Notes under the pieces: model-generated | Database searches by the model: none | What the model was told of the DNA's origin: nothing | What the model saw: the letters and a program-made list of their open reading frames with translations, nothing else | Translations under genes and position numbers: made by a program | In this document: positions 5,918-14,611 of the stretch, one piece after another | How positions within the stretch are numbered: the first letter of the stretch is position 1 | Layout: the number at the start of each line of letters is the position of its first letter | Source of the DNA: Thiomicrorhabdus sp034722175 | Lineage (GTDB): Bacteria; Pseudomonadota; Gammaproteobacteria; Thiomicrospirales; Thiomicrospiraceae | Assembly: GCA_034722175.1 (NCBI GenBank) | Contig: JAYENR010000057.1 | Coordinates: 1 to 19,437, forward strand | Reading direction: 5' to 3' | DNA: 19,437 nt

Positions 5918-7822
5918 TTATTTAATCGTTTTATAATTCTCTCTTTTTGAAACATCCGCTGATGCAACCAGTGCTTTTAGACGCTGTTCAATTTCATTGG
6001 TTGCCATTAGCTCACTGATTGCCCCTTCTAACTGAGCTTTCTGAGCATCATTTACATCCATGTTACGCAGTTCAGTAACTTGGATAAGAATAGTATCACC
6101 CGTTGCTAACTGAGCTGAACGCCAGCTTGCTTTACCATCAACTGTTTTAGCGGCCTTGAACACTTCATTGGTGATCTGAGGCAGAATATTCTGACTGTTA
6201 CGATTCACCCAACCAACCGTATTCCACTCAATCCCATCACGCATCAAGGATTCAGGATTTTCACCTGCATTCACTTTCGTAAACAGCTCTTCACCTAACT
6301 TAGCGGCTTCCGCAATCGCAGCATCACGCTGTAAGTTCTCTTTAATACCCGCTTCTACTTCAGCCAATGGTTTTTGACGAGCTTCAACGTAGTCCTTAAC
6401 ACGCACCACAACCGAGTGATTGGTCGCTAAATCGATCGAACTACTGTTTAAACGAGACTTTAAAACATCTTCAGAGAAAGCTGAATTAATCACTTTATGA
6501 TTGCTTGTTACTTGATCCGCTCCACCATCACGACTAAAGGCTTCTGAAGTATGTAGCTTTAATCCTGTCGCTTCAATCACTGGCTCTAAGCTGTCCGACT
6601 GTTCATAAGCGATGGTATTCACTTGCTCAAGGAGATCAAAGTACTGCTTTTCCGCTTCTTGTAACTGGTACTGTTCTGTCACCTGAGCTTTAACTTCCGC
6701 AAACGGCTGAACCTGAGCAGCTTCGATACCCGTTAATTTGATTAGGTGAAAACCAAAATCGGTTTTAACTGGATCACTAACTTGACCCGCTTCCATTGAG
6801 AAAACCGCTTCATCAAATTCAGGTACCATCATGCCCTGCTCAAAGCTACCTAAATCACCACCCGATTGCGCTGAACCTGGATCTTGTGAGTAGGTTTTAG
6901 CCAACTCTTCAAATGATTCACCAGCCGCAATTTTAGCTTGAACTTCCGCAACCGTTTTCATAGCAGCAGTTTCTGCTTCTACCGTGTCAGCTTCCAAGTT
7001 GATTAAGATATGTTTTGCTTGACGCTTTTCAGGCAACATAAACAAAGATTTATTGTCGCTGTAATAGCCTTGTAAAAGCTCGTCATCAACGGCGATGTTT
7101 TTCGCTAACTCAGTTTGAGAGAGTTCAATGTACTCAACCACAACCTGTTCAGGGGCAACATACTGCTCTTTGTTCTCCTCATAAAATGAGTTCACCGCCT
7201 CTTCAGAGACAACAGCCGTTTTTAAGAAAGGACGTTGATCAACACGCAAATAGTTAATGTTACGTTCTTGACCTTGAAGTTTGGCCAACTGCTCAACTTC
7301 AAAAGCCGTTGCGAAGGTAGAGCTCTGCGTTAACATTTTGTACTGGTTTTCAACCAAGAACTGACGCTGTTCATACTCAAAACGTGCCACGTTTAAACCG
7401 TTACGCATCAGAATTTCTTCATAGACTTTCTGATTGAATTTGCCATCTTGCTGAAAAACCTCAGCTGATTGAATGGTCATCGCTAGCTGCTGATTACTGA
7501 TCATCATGCCATTGTCATTTGCCCACTGACGTATCACTTCAGATTCAACCAAGGCGTCCATCACTTGATCGCGAAGTTCTTCATCTTTGACAACTTGATC
7601 ATACATATCACCAAACTGCTGTTCTAAACGCGATTTTTGACGGTTATAAAGCATTAAGAAATCACGTGCGGTCAGATCTTCACCGTTTACTTCGGCAACC
7701 ACAACAACCTTATCGCCACGCGCGTATTGGTCAATCCCAAACAATGCAAACGTTAAGATAATCAGACCCACAATGACCCAGGCAATCCAACCTTGTGCAT
7801 TACTCCTAATGGCTTGTAACAT
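5918..7822 (-). CDS. ppiD: Periplasmic folding chaperone / peptidyl-prolyl isomerase PpiD
   Basis: PpiD is an inner-membrane-anchored periplasmic chaperone that helps newly exported proteins leave the Sec translocon. The 634-residue protein has a single N-terminal membrane segment (about residues 12-32, WIAWVIVGLIILTFALFGI). A SurA-like chaperone region follows, then one parvulin domain at about 266-363 (AKHILI, SQDPGSAQSGGDLGSFEQGMM, FGFHLIKL), and a long C-terminal chaperone part. Length and order match the PpiD family. E. coli PpiD lacks clear isomerase activity, so isomerisation here is uncertain. The start has a good AAGGA 7 nt upstream. A promoter is predicted at 7865-7893. The gene stands alone, convergent with the cupin gene. 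Confidence 0.95.
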   Translation of the reverse strand: MLQAIRSNAQGWIAWVIVGLIILTFALFGIDQYARGDKVVVVAEVNGEDLTARDFLMLYNRQKSRLEQQFGDMYDQVVKDEELRDQVMDALVESEVIRQWANDNGMMISNQQLAMTIQSAEVFQQDGKFNQKVYEEILMRNGLNVARFEYEQRQFLVENQYKMLTQSSTFATAFEVEQLAKLQGQERNINYLRVDQRPFLKTAVVSEEAVNSFYEENKEQYVAPEQVVVEYIELSQTELAKNIAVDDELLQGYYSDNKSLFMLPEKRQAKHILINLEADTVEAETAAMKTVAEVQAKIAAGESFEELAKTYSQDPGSAQSGGDLGSFEQGMMVPEFDEAVFSMEAGQVSDPVKTDFGFHLIKLTGIEAAQVQPFAEVKAQVTEQYQLQEAEKQYFDLLEQVNTIAYEQSDSLEPVIEATGLKLHTSEAFSRDGGADQVTSNHKVINSAFSEDVLKSRLNSSSIDLATNHSVVVRVKDYVEARQKPLAEVEAGIKENLQRDAAIAEAAKLGEELFTKVNAGENPESLMRDGIEWNTVGWVNRNSQNILPQITNEVFKAAKTVDGKASWRSAQLATGDTILIQVTELRNMDVNDAQKAQLEGAISELMATNEIEQRLKALVASADVSKRENYKTIK

Positions 7823-7864
7823 GCTTTTTTCCTTACTTAATTATTTCGTACAAAATAGCGCTCT

Positions 7865-7893
7865 ATGATACCAAGCTAACCCTAGGGTTTCAC
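7865..7893 (-). promoter_or_regulatory. Predicted sigma-70 promoter for ppiD
   Basis: On the minus strand, GTGAAA (7893-7888) is separated by 17 bp from TATCAT (7870-7865), and a TG one base upstream of the -10 makes it an extended -10. It lies about 45 bp before the ppiD start codon. Confidence 0.55.
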
Positions 7894-7924
7894 CCTCTTT
7901 AGGACATTTTTACCTTAATTAACT

Positions 7925-7964
7925 CAGTAATGACTCTTACTGTTATTAATTTAAAACTAATAAC
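7925..7964. repeat. Two adjacent small inverted repeats upstream of ppiD
   Basis: CAGTAA/TTACTG (7925-7930 and 7937-7942) and GTTATTA/TAATAAC (7942-7948 and 7958-7964) are perfect short inverted repeats sharing one base. They lie 30-70 bp upstream of the predicted ppiD -35 box, where an activator could bind, but the stretch is AT-rich and chance is possible. Confidence 0.35.
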
Positions 7965-8016
7965 CTTGAAAACAATGAGATAGCGCAAATAAATAGCATT
8001 CAAAAATAGGGATTTT

Positions 8017-8042
8017 TAAACTGAACAGGCCTGTTCAGTTTA
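8017..8042. repeat. Palindromic AGGCCT-centred element, copy 3 (26 bp perfect)
   Basis: This is a perfect 26-bp palindrome with no central spacer, core CTGAACAGGCCTGTTCAG at 8021-8038, extended by four more matching bases on each side. It sits between the purA terminator and the ppiD upstream region. It is the most complete member of the family seen also at 362-379, 5849-5891 and 18113-18124. Confidence 0.88.
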
Positions 8043-8063
8043 TTTTGAACTGTCTTTGAAATA

Positions 8064-8096
8064 TAAAAAAACCCGAGTGAATGAATCAACTCGGGT
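8064..8096 (-). terminator. Intrinsic terminator of purA
   Basis: The arms ACCCGAGT (8071-8078) and ACTCGGGT (8089-8096) enclose a 10-nt loop. A run of seven T follows on the minus strand. It begins 26 bp beyond the purA stop and ends the long minus-strand cluster. Confidence 0.88.
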
Positions 8097-8121
8097 CTCT
8101 TTAATTAAACTCGTCTAACAA

Positions 8122-9441
8122 CTATGCAAACGGGTCAGTAATCACTAAGGTTTCAGAACGATCCGGCCCGGTTGATAGAATTGAAACAGGAACCCCCACC
8201 TCTTCTTCTAAGAAACGAATGTAGTCTTTCGCTTCTTGTGGCAATCCATCCCAAGAATCGATTCCAACCGTTGATGTATTCCAACCCGGCATCGTCACAA
8301 AGTTTGGCGTACACATATCGTACTCATCCGCACTGGCTGGTGGCAACATTAAGGTTTCGCCATTCATTGAGTATGAGGTACAGATTTTGATCTCTTTTAG
8401 CGTATCCATTACGTCTAACTTAGTTAGGCACATTCCGGTTAAACCGTTAATTTGTGCTGAACGACGCAGAGCAACAGAGTCAAACCAACCACAACGACGC
8501 TGACGCCCTGTTGTTGCTCCAAACTCATGGCCACGGGTTCCTAACTCTTTACCGATTGGGTCACCTTCATCGGCATCACAATCGTAAGCCAATTCTGATG
8601 GGAAAGGTCCGCTACCGACACGGGTTGCGTAAGCTTTGGTAATACCTAAAATGTAGTCTAACTCAGTTGGCCCAATACCTGCACCTGGCCCCGCACCACC
8701 CGCAGTGGTGTTAGAAGACGTTACATAAGGGTAAGTTCCGTGATCGATATCCAATAACGTCCCTTGAGCACCTTCAAACATTAGGTTTTTACCTTGACGG
8801 TTGTAGGTATCAATTAGGTTTGGAATATCGGCCAACATTGGCTGAATCATTTTTGAGTAACGTTCACACTTCGCCCATAACTGATCAAAGTCAACTGGGT
8901 CAACTTTATAGTAATGCTCTAACGAAAAATTATGATAAGCCAACGTTTCCGCTAATTTAGCTTTCATCTGTCCCATATTACGGAAGTCGCCGGCACGTAA
9001 ACCACGACGAGCCACTTTATCTTCGTAAGCAGGTCCAATTCCACGACCCGTAGTACCAATTTTTTTGTTACCACGTGCGATTTCACGCGCTTGGTCTAAC
9101 GCAACGTGATAGTCCAAAATCAACGGACAAGCGTCACTGATCTTTAAACGATTTTGAACGTCTAAACCAGTCGTTTCTAATTCACCGACCTCTTTTTCTA
9201 AAGCATCTGGTGCTAACACTACACCATTACCAATAAAGCACTCTACGTCTTCACGCAAGATTCCAGACGGGATTAAGTGTAAAACAGTTTTCTGCCCATC
9301 AATAACCAATGTATGCCCTGCATTGTGCCCGCCTTGAAAACGGACTACAGCAGCAACGCGATCAGTTAAAAGGTCAACAATTTTACCTTTCCCTTCATCG
9401 CCCCATTGAGTGCCTACAACAACAATATTACGTTTTGACAT
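8122..9441 (-). CDS. purA: Adenylosuccinate synthase PurA
   Basis: PurA joins IMP and aspartate with GTP hydrolysis to give adenylosuccinate, the first committed step from IMP to AMP. The 439-residue protein has the N-terminal signature VVGTQWGDEGKGKIVD with the catalytic aspartate at residue 15, and the catalytic histidine in GGHNAGHT at residue 43 (Asp13 and His41 in E. coli). It also has TTGRGIGPAYEDK, QGTLLDIDHGTYPYVTSSNT and the late TRGHEFGATTGRQRRCGWFD loop. A good AAGAAG ribosome binding site lies 7 nt before the ATG. It is the last gene of the minus-strand cluster, 53 bp after hisZ with no obvious promoter of its own, and is followed by a clear terminator. Confidence 0.98.
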   Translation of the reverse strand: MSKRNIVVVGTQWGDEGKGKIVDLLTDRVAAVVRFQGGHNAGHTLVIDGQKTVLHLIPSGILREDVECFIGNGVVLAPDALEKEVGELETTGLDVQNRLKISDACPLILDYHVALDQAREIARGNKKIGTTGRGIGPAYEDKVARRGLRAGDFRNMGQMKAKLAETLAYHNFSLEHYYKVDPVDFDQLWAKCERYSKMIQPMLADIPNLIDTYNRQGKNLMFEGAQGTLLDIDHGTYPYVTSSNTTAGGAGPGAGIGPTELDYILGITKAYATRVGSGPFPSELAYDCDADEGDPIGKELGTRGHEFGATTGRQRRCGWFDSVALRRSAQINGLTGMCLTKLDVMDTLKEIKICTSYSMNGETLMLPPASADEYDMCTPNFVTMPGWNTSTVGIDSWDGLPQEAKDYIRFLEEEVGVPVSILSTGPDRSETLVITDPFA

Positions 9442-9494
9442 AAATAACTTCTTAAAGATTAACGATTCTAAATTCTATATTTTGCAGTAGGCTG

Positions 9495-10658
9495 TTATTT
9501 AACCGCCCACTGACCTGCTTCCGAGACTAACTTTTTAGCGTCTGCAGGCACGCTATCAAGATCATAACTACTGATCACTTGATAACCTTGCTCTTTGAGT
9601 TCCGCTACTTTCGCTTTAAGCTGTGAATCCGCAACCACTGGTGCATAGACTTGGCCTTTAGTTGACTCTTCAATATCCGCAACTAAATCCAAAGCGGTTC
9701 TTAAATCTAAGCTGAAGCCAGTTGCTGGTAGTGAAAGACCAAACTCTTGGCCAATGCCATCGTAACGACCACCTTTAGCGATCAACTGAAGACCAGAGCT
9801 GTAGCAACCAAAGATCACACCAGTATGGTAGTGGTATCCACGGATATCAGCTAAGTCTAAATGAATACCAACAGACTGGGTGGCATTCACATGGGTAACA
9901 ATCGTTTGTAAGCGAACTAATGCCGCATCTAAGGTATCAGACAGACCTGCTAAGACTGTCTGTGCTTTGTTAAGAATATCTTGTGCATTTCCTGCTAACT
10001 GCAATAGGCCTGCAAACACAGGCTGAAGCGTTGCAGATAATTCAGTTTCAGCTAACCATTCATTAAATTCAGGTACGGCTTTACGTTTTAAGATATTACG
10101 TAAAGAGGCTTCTTGCTGTTCTGTTAACTCAGCAAGACGAGTCAACTCTTCCACAATACCAACATGACCTAAACTCATCTGTAAGTTAGGCAACTCGATT
10201 CCAGACAAGCTATCTAGCATCACTTCAATGACTTCGATATCACTCTCAACACCTTCATGACCAAATAGTTCTGCACCGACTTGAACAGGGCTACGTGAAC
10301 CTTTGGCTTTATTGTTGCGAGTTTTTAAAACTTCACCAACATAACAAAGACGCGAAATTTGATCCGCTGCTTTCAAACGATTACTAACAATACGAGCAAC
10401 CTGCGGAGTCATATCAGCACGAACGCCCATCATACGACCACTCTCTTGGTCAGTAAAACGGCACATCTCGGTAGCACGATGTCGGCCTGTACCCGTTAAT
10501 AGTGAATCAGTGAATTCTGCAATCGGCGGTAGAACCAGATCATAACCAGATAGATGGAAGCCATCTACCAGCTTACGACGGTAAGATTCTAATTTCTGAG
10601 CTTGCGGTGGTAACAGGTCTTCTAGACCTTCCGGGGTGAACCACGTAGATTGTTGCAT
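9495..10658 (-). CDS. hisZ: ATP phosphoribosyltransferase regulatory subunit HisZ
   Basis: HisZ resembles a histidyl-tRNA synthetase catalytic core but does not charge tRNA. It pairs with the short form of HisG to start histidine synthesis and to confer histidine feedback control. The 387-residue protein has class II synthetase-like motifs: PEGLEDLLPPQAQ near the N-terminus, RADMTPQVARIV, CYVGEVLKTR and, late, GGRYDGIGQEFG. It lacks the C-terminal anticodon-binding domain that would make it HisS, and its length fits HisZ. The ATG has a GAG-type ribosome binding site 6 nt upstream. Its place between the hfq-hflKC cluster and purA is common in non-enteric gammaproteobacteria. A short-form hisG should exist elsewhere in the genome. 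Confidence 0.93.
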   Translation of the reverse strand: MQQSTWFTPEGLEDLLPPQAQKLESYRRKLVDGFHLSGYDLVLPPIAEFTDSLLTGTGRHRATEMCRFTDQESGRMMGVRADMTPQVARIVSNRLKAADQISRLCYVGEVLKTRNNKAKGSRSPVQVGAELFGHEGVESDIEVIEVMLDSLSGIELPNLQMSLGHVGIVEELTRLAELTEQQEASLRNILKRKAVPEFNEWLAETELSATLQPVFAGLLQLAGNAQDILNKAQTVLAGLSDTLDAALVRLQTIVTHVNATQSVGIHLDLADIRGYHYHTGVIFGCYSSGLQLIAKGGRYDGIGQEFGLSLPATGFSLDLRTALDLVADIEESTKGQVYAPVVADSQLKAKVAELKEQGYQVISSYDLDSVPADAKKLVSEAGQWAVK

Positions 10659-10689
10659 GTTTGACTCTTTTTTTATTCAATTACGTAAA

Positions 10690-10704
10690 TGCGGTATAAC
10701 CGCA
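10690..10704. other. Small hairpin between DUF2065 gene and hisZ
   Basis: TGCGGT (10690-10695) and ACCGCA (10699-10704) form a 6-bp stem with a 3-nt loop. On the minus strand the following bases (TTTACG) are a poor T-run, so it is more likely an mRNA processing or stability hairpin than a terminator. Confidence 0.35.
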
Positions 10705-10728
10705 CTATTTTAAAACAAAATGGAAATG

Positions 10729-10917
10729 TTAGCTGAAAAATAACAAAATCAATAGGCCGATGGTAATACTCACCAATCCCATTACACGCAATTGCTGCTC
10801 TGGTAGTTCGGTGGCTTCTTTCATCATCTTGCGCCAAAACTCTGGAAATACGAAAGGTAAAATACCCTCCATAATGAAGAACAGAGCGATGGCGGCTAAT
10901 AGGGTTGTTTCTAACAT
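10729..10917 (-). CDS. DUF2065 family small membrane protein (YjeT-like)
   Basis: This 62-residue protein has two predicted membrane helices, about residues 5-25 (LLAAIALFFIMEGILPFVFP) and 46-61 (MGLVSITIGLLILLFF). Between them is a short charged stretch (FWRKMMKEATELPEQQLR). It matches the DUF2065/YjeT family, whose gene lies between hflC and purA in many gammaproteobacteria. Its function is unknown; context hints at a link to the HflKC membrane complex, but nothing in the sequence proves it. The start ATG has GGAAG just upstream, and that site lies right next to the strong terminator hairpin at 10926-10950. Confidence 0.88.
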   Translation of the reverse strand: MLETTLLAAIALFFIMEGILPFVFPEFWRKMMKEATELPEQQLRVMGLVSITIGLLILLFFS

Positions 10918-10925
10918 GCTTCCAC

Positions 10926-10950
10926 AAAAAAGGTGGGTTGCCCCACCTTT
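10926..10950 (-). terminator. Strong intercistronic terminator hairpin after hflC
   Basis: AAAGGTGGG (10929-10937) pairs perfectly with CCCACCTTT (10942-10950) around a 4-nt loop. Six T (10931-10926) follow on the minus strand, giving textbook intrinsic-terminator form. It lies 24 bp after the hflC stop and only 8 bp before the DUF2065 start codon, so genes downstream must rely on read-through or on a promoter inside hflC. Confidence 0.85.
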
Positions 10951-10973
10951 CTCTTTCGACTGATTATCGGTTA

Positions 10974-11831
10974 CTACTTAACGGAATCGTTAAAGTATTT
11001 AAAGAAGTCTGATTTAGGATCAACTAACATCACATCAGATTTATCTTTAAACGATTTTTGATAAGCGTTAATACTGTGGTAGAAAGAGTAGAACTCAGCA
11101 TCTGCGTTATAGGCTTTTGCATAAATTTCTGCAGCTTGCGCATCCCCTTGACCACGAAGAATTTCTGCTTCAGAGTAGGCATCCGCTAAGATAACAACAC
11201 GCTGACGATCGGCATCCGCACGAATCTTTTCAGCCGCTTCCGACCCTTTCGAACGCAGGTCTTTAGCAACACGGTTACGTTCCGCTTCCATACGACGGTA
11301 AACTGACTCACTGATGTCTTTTGCTAGATCGATACGTTTGATACGAACATCTGCAATTTCAATCCCGAAAGCACTCGCTGCATTCGCAGTCGTGTCTTTA
11401 ATCTTTTGAGCAATTTCAATACGCTCACCAGAGATTACCTCTTTAACAGTTCGGTTACCAAATTCGGCACGTAAACCATCTTTAACAATCTGGCCTAAAC
11501 GCATACCCGCTAAACGGTTATCACCATTCATTGTGGTATAGAACAGTTCAACATCGTTAATACGCCACTTAACAAACGAATCCACCTCAAGGTTTTTCTT
11601 TTCACTGGTTAAGTAACGTTCTGGCGCAGCATCTAACGTTTGTAAACGTTGGTCGAATTTGCGCACGTTGTTGATAAACGGTGTTTTAAAGTGAAGACCA
11701 GGCTCTACATCCGCTTTTACAATTTCCCCTAAACGAAGAACAACGGCGGTTTCCCACTGGTTAACTACAAACAGTGAACTGCTCGCTACAAATAGAACTG
11801 CGGCGACTAAAATAGATAAAACTGATTTCAT
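10974..11831 (-). CDS. hflC: HflC, subunit of the FtsH-modulating HflKC complex
   Basis: HflC with HflK forms a large membrane ring that surrounds and modulates the FtsH protease. The 285-residue protein has one N-terminal membrane anchor (about residues 4-24, VLSILVAAVLFVASSSLFVVN) followed by the SPFH/band-7 domain (VVLRLGEIVKADVEPGLHFKTPF). A helical region follows, with RMEAERNRVAKDLRSKGSEAAEKIRADADR at about 180-210, typical of HflC. Its ATG overlaps the hflK stop codon by one base (TAATG), which indicates translational coupling; an AGGGAG sequence within the end of hflK serves as ribosome binding site. A strong terminator follows the gene. Confidence 0.96.
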   Translation of the reverse strand: MKSVLSILVAAVLFVASSSLFVVNQWETAVVLRLGEIVKADVEPGLHFKTPFINNVRKFDQRLQTLDAAPERYLTSEKKNLEVDSFVKWRINDVELFYTTMNGDNRLAGMRLGQIVKDGLRAEFGNRTVKEVISGERIEIAQKIKDTTANAASAFGIEIADVRIKRIDLAKDISESVYRRMEAERNRVAKDLRSKGSEAAEKIRADADRQRVVILADAYSEAEILRGQGDAQAAEIYAKAYNADAEFYSFYHSINAYQKSFKDKSDVMLVDPKSDFFKYFNDSVK

Positions 11832-13090
11832 TAACGTAGCTCCCTATTCTTTAAATAGTCACGGATGCCAGTACGCTGTGACGTATTATTGTTAGTTGCA
11901 GCCGGTGCAGGTTGTACTGGCTGAGGAGCAATGGCATTTTCACTCATTTTAAATTGCGTTGAACTTTGACCACCTACCATCTTATCAAGTGGTAAATACA
12001 TCAAGTTATTTGCATTATCAGAGCCAATAAATACTTTACTGGTATTCCCCAATACATTTGTTACCGCATCAATATACAGACGGTTACGCGTCACTTCTGG
12101 TGCTTTTTGATATTCAGTCACGATACTGGTGAAACGTGACGCCTCACCTGTTGCCTGAGCGATAACACGATCATGATAGGCACTGGCTTCTTCTAATTCA
12201 CGAGCCGCTTTACCACGTGCTTTAGGAAGCACATCATTAGAATAGGCTTCCGCTTCATTGATTAAACGCTCTCTATCTTCTCGAGCTTTAACCACGTCTG
12301 CAAATGCGGATTGAACTTGTTCAGGTGGCTGAGCATCCTGTAAGTTAACGGTGGTAATCATCAAACCCGTTCCATAAGCATTCAAATTGACCTGCGCCAA
12401 TTCCTGAACCTTAGAGACTACTTCGTTACGTCCTTCCGTCAATACAAAATCCATCGAGTTTTGACCAACCACTTCACGCAACGCACTTTCGGTTACGGCA
12501 CGTAAGGTTAAATCAGGATCTGCCGTCTGGAACAGATACTGATTGGCACTTTCAATTTTGTACTGAATCGCAATTTTAAGATCAACAATGTTCTCATCTT
12601 TAGTTAACATCAATGATTCATTAGGGACATCACCAGAACGATTGTTACGTGAATCTGTACCTGAACGGTAACCGATTTCCGCAGTACGAATTTGGTCAAC
12701 GTTCACAATACGAACCGTTTCAATCGGATATGGCATATGCCAATGAGGTCCGGCTTTTGTCTCTTCAACAAAGGCACCAAAACGCGTAACAACACCACGC
12801 TCGGCTGGATCAACAATATAAATACCTGACAACAACCAAACAACAACGATCACACCAAAGATCAGACTACCGCCTAATCCGCCAATGCCGCCGCCATTGC
12901 CCATTTTATTGCCAGCACCACCAAAGATACTCTGTGCTTTTTTAAGCATGGCATCTAAGTCTTGATCACTTTTTTTAGGTCTTCTTGGTGGTTGTTGCTT
13001 AGGCGGTTCATTGTCACCACCATTATTGCCATTATTCCCTGAATTACCCCAAGGATCCTGGCCAGGTTTACCTGGTTCATTCCAAGCCAT
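11831..13090 (-). CDS. hflK: HflK, subunit of the FtsH-modulating HflKC complex
   Basis: HflK is the partner of HflC in the inner-membrane SPFH complex around FtsH. The 419-residue protein begins with a Gly/Asn/Pro-rich cytoplasmic stretch (about residues 1-74) carrying the family-typical MAWNEPG start and DPWG. One membrane segment follows (about 75-93, SLIFGVIVVVWLLSGIYIV), then the SPFH domain starting at VDPAERGVVTRFG, and a helical region with AEAYSNDVLPKARGKAARELEEA. The C-terminal tail is rich in Pro, Ala and Asn. A GGAGA ribosome binding site lies before the ATG, and a good promoter is predicted at 13151-13179. Translation is coupled to hflC. Confidence 0.96.
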   Translation of the reverse strand: MAWNEPGKPGQDPWGNSGNNGNNGGDNEPPKQQPPRRPKKSDQDLDAMLKKAQSIFGGAGNKMGNGGGIGGLGGSLIFGVIVVVWLLSGIYIVDPAERGVVTRFGAFVEETKAGPHWHMPYPIETVRIVNVDQIRTAEIGYRSGTDSRNNRSGDVPNESLMLTKDENIVDLKIAIQYKIESANQYLFQTADPDLTLRAVTESALREVVGQNSMDFVLTEGRNEVVSKVQELAQVNLNAYGTGLMITTVNLQDAQPPEQVQSAFADVVKAREDRERLINEAEAYSNDVLPKARGKAARELEEASAYHDRVIAQATGEASRFTSIVTEYQKAPEVTRNRLYIDAVTNVLGNTSKVFIGSDNANNLMYLPLDKMVGGQSSTQFKMSENAIAPQPVQPAPAATNNNTSQRTGIRDYLKNRELR

Positions 13091-13121
13091 TTATATTCTC
13101 CGTCGATTGGATTACGATCCG

Positions 13122-13135
13122 CCTCATTTTTGAGG
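13122..13135. other. Small hairpin in the hflK leader
   Basis: CCTCA (13122-13126) and TGAGG (13131-13135) form a 5-bp stem with a 4-nt loop in the predicted hflK leader, about 30 nt upstream of the start codon. Its role is unknown; it may simply stabilise the 5' end. Confidence 0.3.
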
Positions 13136-13150
13136 ACACGAATAGAGCAT

Positions 13151-13179
13151 ATTTTAGAGTCTTAACCCCAAAATGTCAC
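13151..13179 (-). promoter_or_regulatory. Predicted sigma-70 promoter for hflK-hflC
   Basis: On the minus strand, GTGACA (13179-13174) is separated by exactly 17 bp from TAAAAT (13156-13151). That is 5 of 6 matches to the -35 consensus and 5 of 6 to the -10. It lies in the 144-bp gap between hflX and hflK, about 60 bp before the hflK start. Confidence 0.65.
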
Positions 13180-13234
13180 CCATTAAAATTTTTTATTACA
13201 AAACGGCCGACTCTAATTTTGCATCAATTACAAA

Positions 13235-14536
13235 TTAGTCCTGCTCAATCACTTTAGCATCCAGCAATTCATCCCACTTCTGCACCATCTGCCACTCTTG
13301 TTCAGTTAGATGCATCGTAAACAGGCTATTACCTTGATCATCAAAGCCTTCATCAATGATTTGCCCAAGTTGATACAGTTCAGCGCGTTTTTTACCAGCC
13401 GCCACATCAAGGGTTAATGAGACCTTATAAAAGCTGCCTTTAAAAAAGGAAGCAACAGATTCCATTAAGGCATTGATTCCCTGACCGCTTTGAGCAGAGA
13501 GCCAGACACGTTCAGGAACCCCCTCTTCATTCAGGTCCACTTTTGCTTCAACAACCGGATCAAGTTTATCGATCTTATTAAAGACCACAAGTTGCGGAAC
13601 ATCCTGGGCGCCTACCTCAGCAATGACCTCTTCCACATCGCGAATTTTCTCTTCACGGAGGGGATCAGCTGCATCTACTAAATGGATCAGTAGATCGGCT
13701 TCACTAGTCTCTTCCAAGGTAGAACGGAAAGCCGTAACCAAATCATGTGGGATGTGACGAATAAACCCAACGGTATCAGCAAAGATGACTGGGCCGGCTC
13801 CTGGAAGATGGACACGTCTCAGCGTAGAATCCAATGTGGCAAACAGACGATCTTCGGCATACACACTAGCTGTAGTCATGTGATTAAACAACGTAGATTT
13901 ACCTGCATTGGTATAACCCACAATCGTGATTGTCGGCAGCTCAGAACGCTTACGAGAACGGCGACCTAAGTCACGTTGTTTACGCACCTTTTCAATACGA
14001 GATTCAAGCTGTTTAATACGCCCCTGAACCAAACGCCTATCAGATTCAAGCTGAGTTTCACCAGGCCCTCTAGCCCCAATCCCACCTTGACGATCCAAGT
14101 GAGTCCACCCTTTAACCAGTCGAGTCGACATGCGCTTTAACTGAGCCAATTCGACTTGAAGCTTCCCTTCATGAGAACGGGCGCGCTGGGCAAAGATATC
14201 CAAGATCAGACCGACACGGTCTAATACTTGACAGTCAAGTTCAGTAGAGATATTACGTTCTTGGGCAGGAGACAGCGCATGGTTAACAATAACCACATCG
14301 GCTTCATGAAGCTCTACGGCAGTTTTTATCTCTTGAACCTTGCCTTTACCAACAAAAAACTTTGGATCGGGAGAGTGGCGTTTAGTGGTGATAAGTTCAC
14401 AGATTTCCGCCCCAGCAGAATCAACAAGTTCATAAAACTCATCCAACTCTTCACGGTCTGCTTCATTGTGAAAGTCGACGTGAACCAGAACTGCACGTTC
14501 TAAGTCACGTCGCTCGAGACGATCAAATAATTCCAT
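13235..14536 (-). CDS. hflX: GTPase HflX
   Basis: HflX is a ribosome-binding GTPase that splits stalled or heat-damaged 70S ribosomes. The 433-residue protein has an N-terminal HflX domain (AVLVHVDF, SPDPKFFVGKGKVQEI, ALSPAQERN). A linker follows, with LKRMSTRLVKGWTHLDRQ and GARGPGETQLESDRR. The G domain has a P-loop at about 206-214 (GYTNAGKST), switch-II DTVGFI and the NKID guanine-specificity motif. The ATG at 14536 has only a distant AAGGA (about 14 nt), so initiation may be weak. The 75-bp gap to hfq shows no terminator, so co-transcription with hfq is likely. Confidence 0.96.
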   Translation of the reverse strand: MELFDRLERRDLERAVLVHVDFHNEADREELDEFYELVDSAGAEICELITTKRHSPDPKFFVGKGKVQEIKTAVELHEADVVIVNHALSPAQERNISTELDCQVLDRVGLILDIFAQRARSHEGKLQVELAQLKRMSTRLVKGWTHLDRQGGIGARGPGETQLESDRRLVQGRIKQLESRIEKVRKQRDLGRRSRKRSELPTITIVGYTNAGKSTLFNHMTTASVYAEDRLFATLDSTLRRVHLPGAGPVIFADTVGFIRHIPHDLVTAFRSTLEETSEADLLIHLVDAADPLREEKIRDVEEVIAEVGAQDVPQLVVFNKIDKLDPVVEAKVDLNEEGVPERVWLSAQSGQGINALMESVASFFKGSFYKVSLTLDVAAGKKRAELYQLGQIIDEGFDDQGNSLFTMHLTEQEWQMVQKWDELLDAKVIEQD

Positions 14537-14611
14537 TCAGGCAGTTAATTTCCTTGCTGTTGTGCTAAATGACTGCTGAATGTTAATTGATTTGAAACCT
14601 TAAGGTCGGAT

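Noticed and set aside
9495..10658. Histidyl-tRNA synthetase (hisS) instead of hisZ
   Set aside because: The protein is shorter, lacks the anticodon-binding C-terminal domain, and the gene position beside purA is typical of hisZ.
10690..10704. TGCGGT/ACCGCA hairpin as a terminator between the DUF2065 gene and hisZ
   Set aside because: The stem is short and is not followed by a T-run on the minus strand.
10673..10927. 84-residue minus-strand open frame
   Set aside because: It overlaps the DUF2065 gene in another frame; the 62-residue frame has the family-typical membrane helices and a ribosome binding site.
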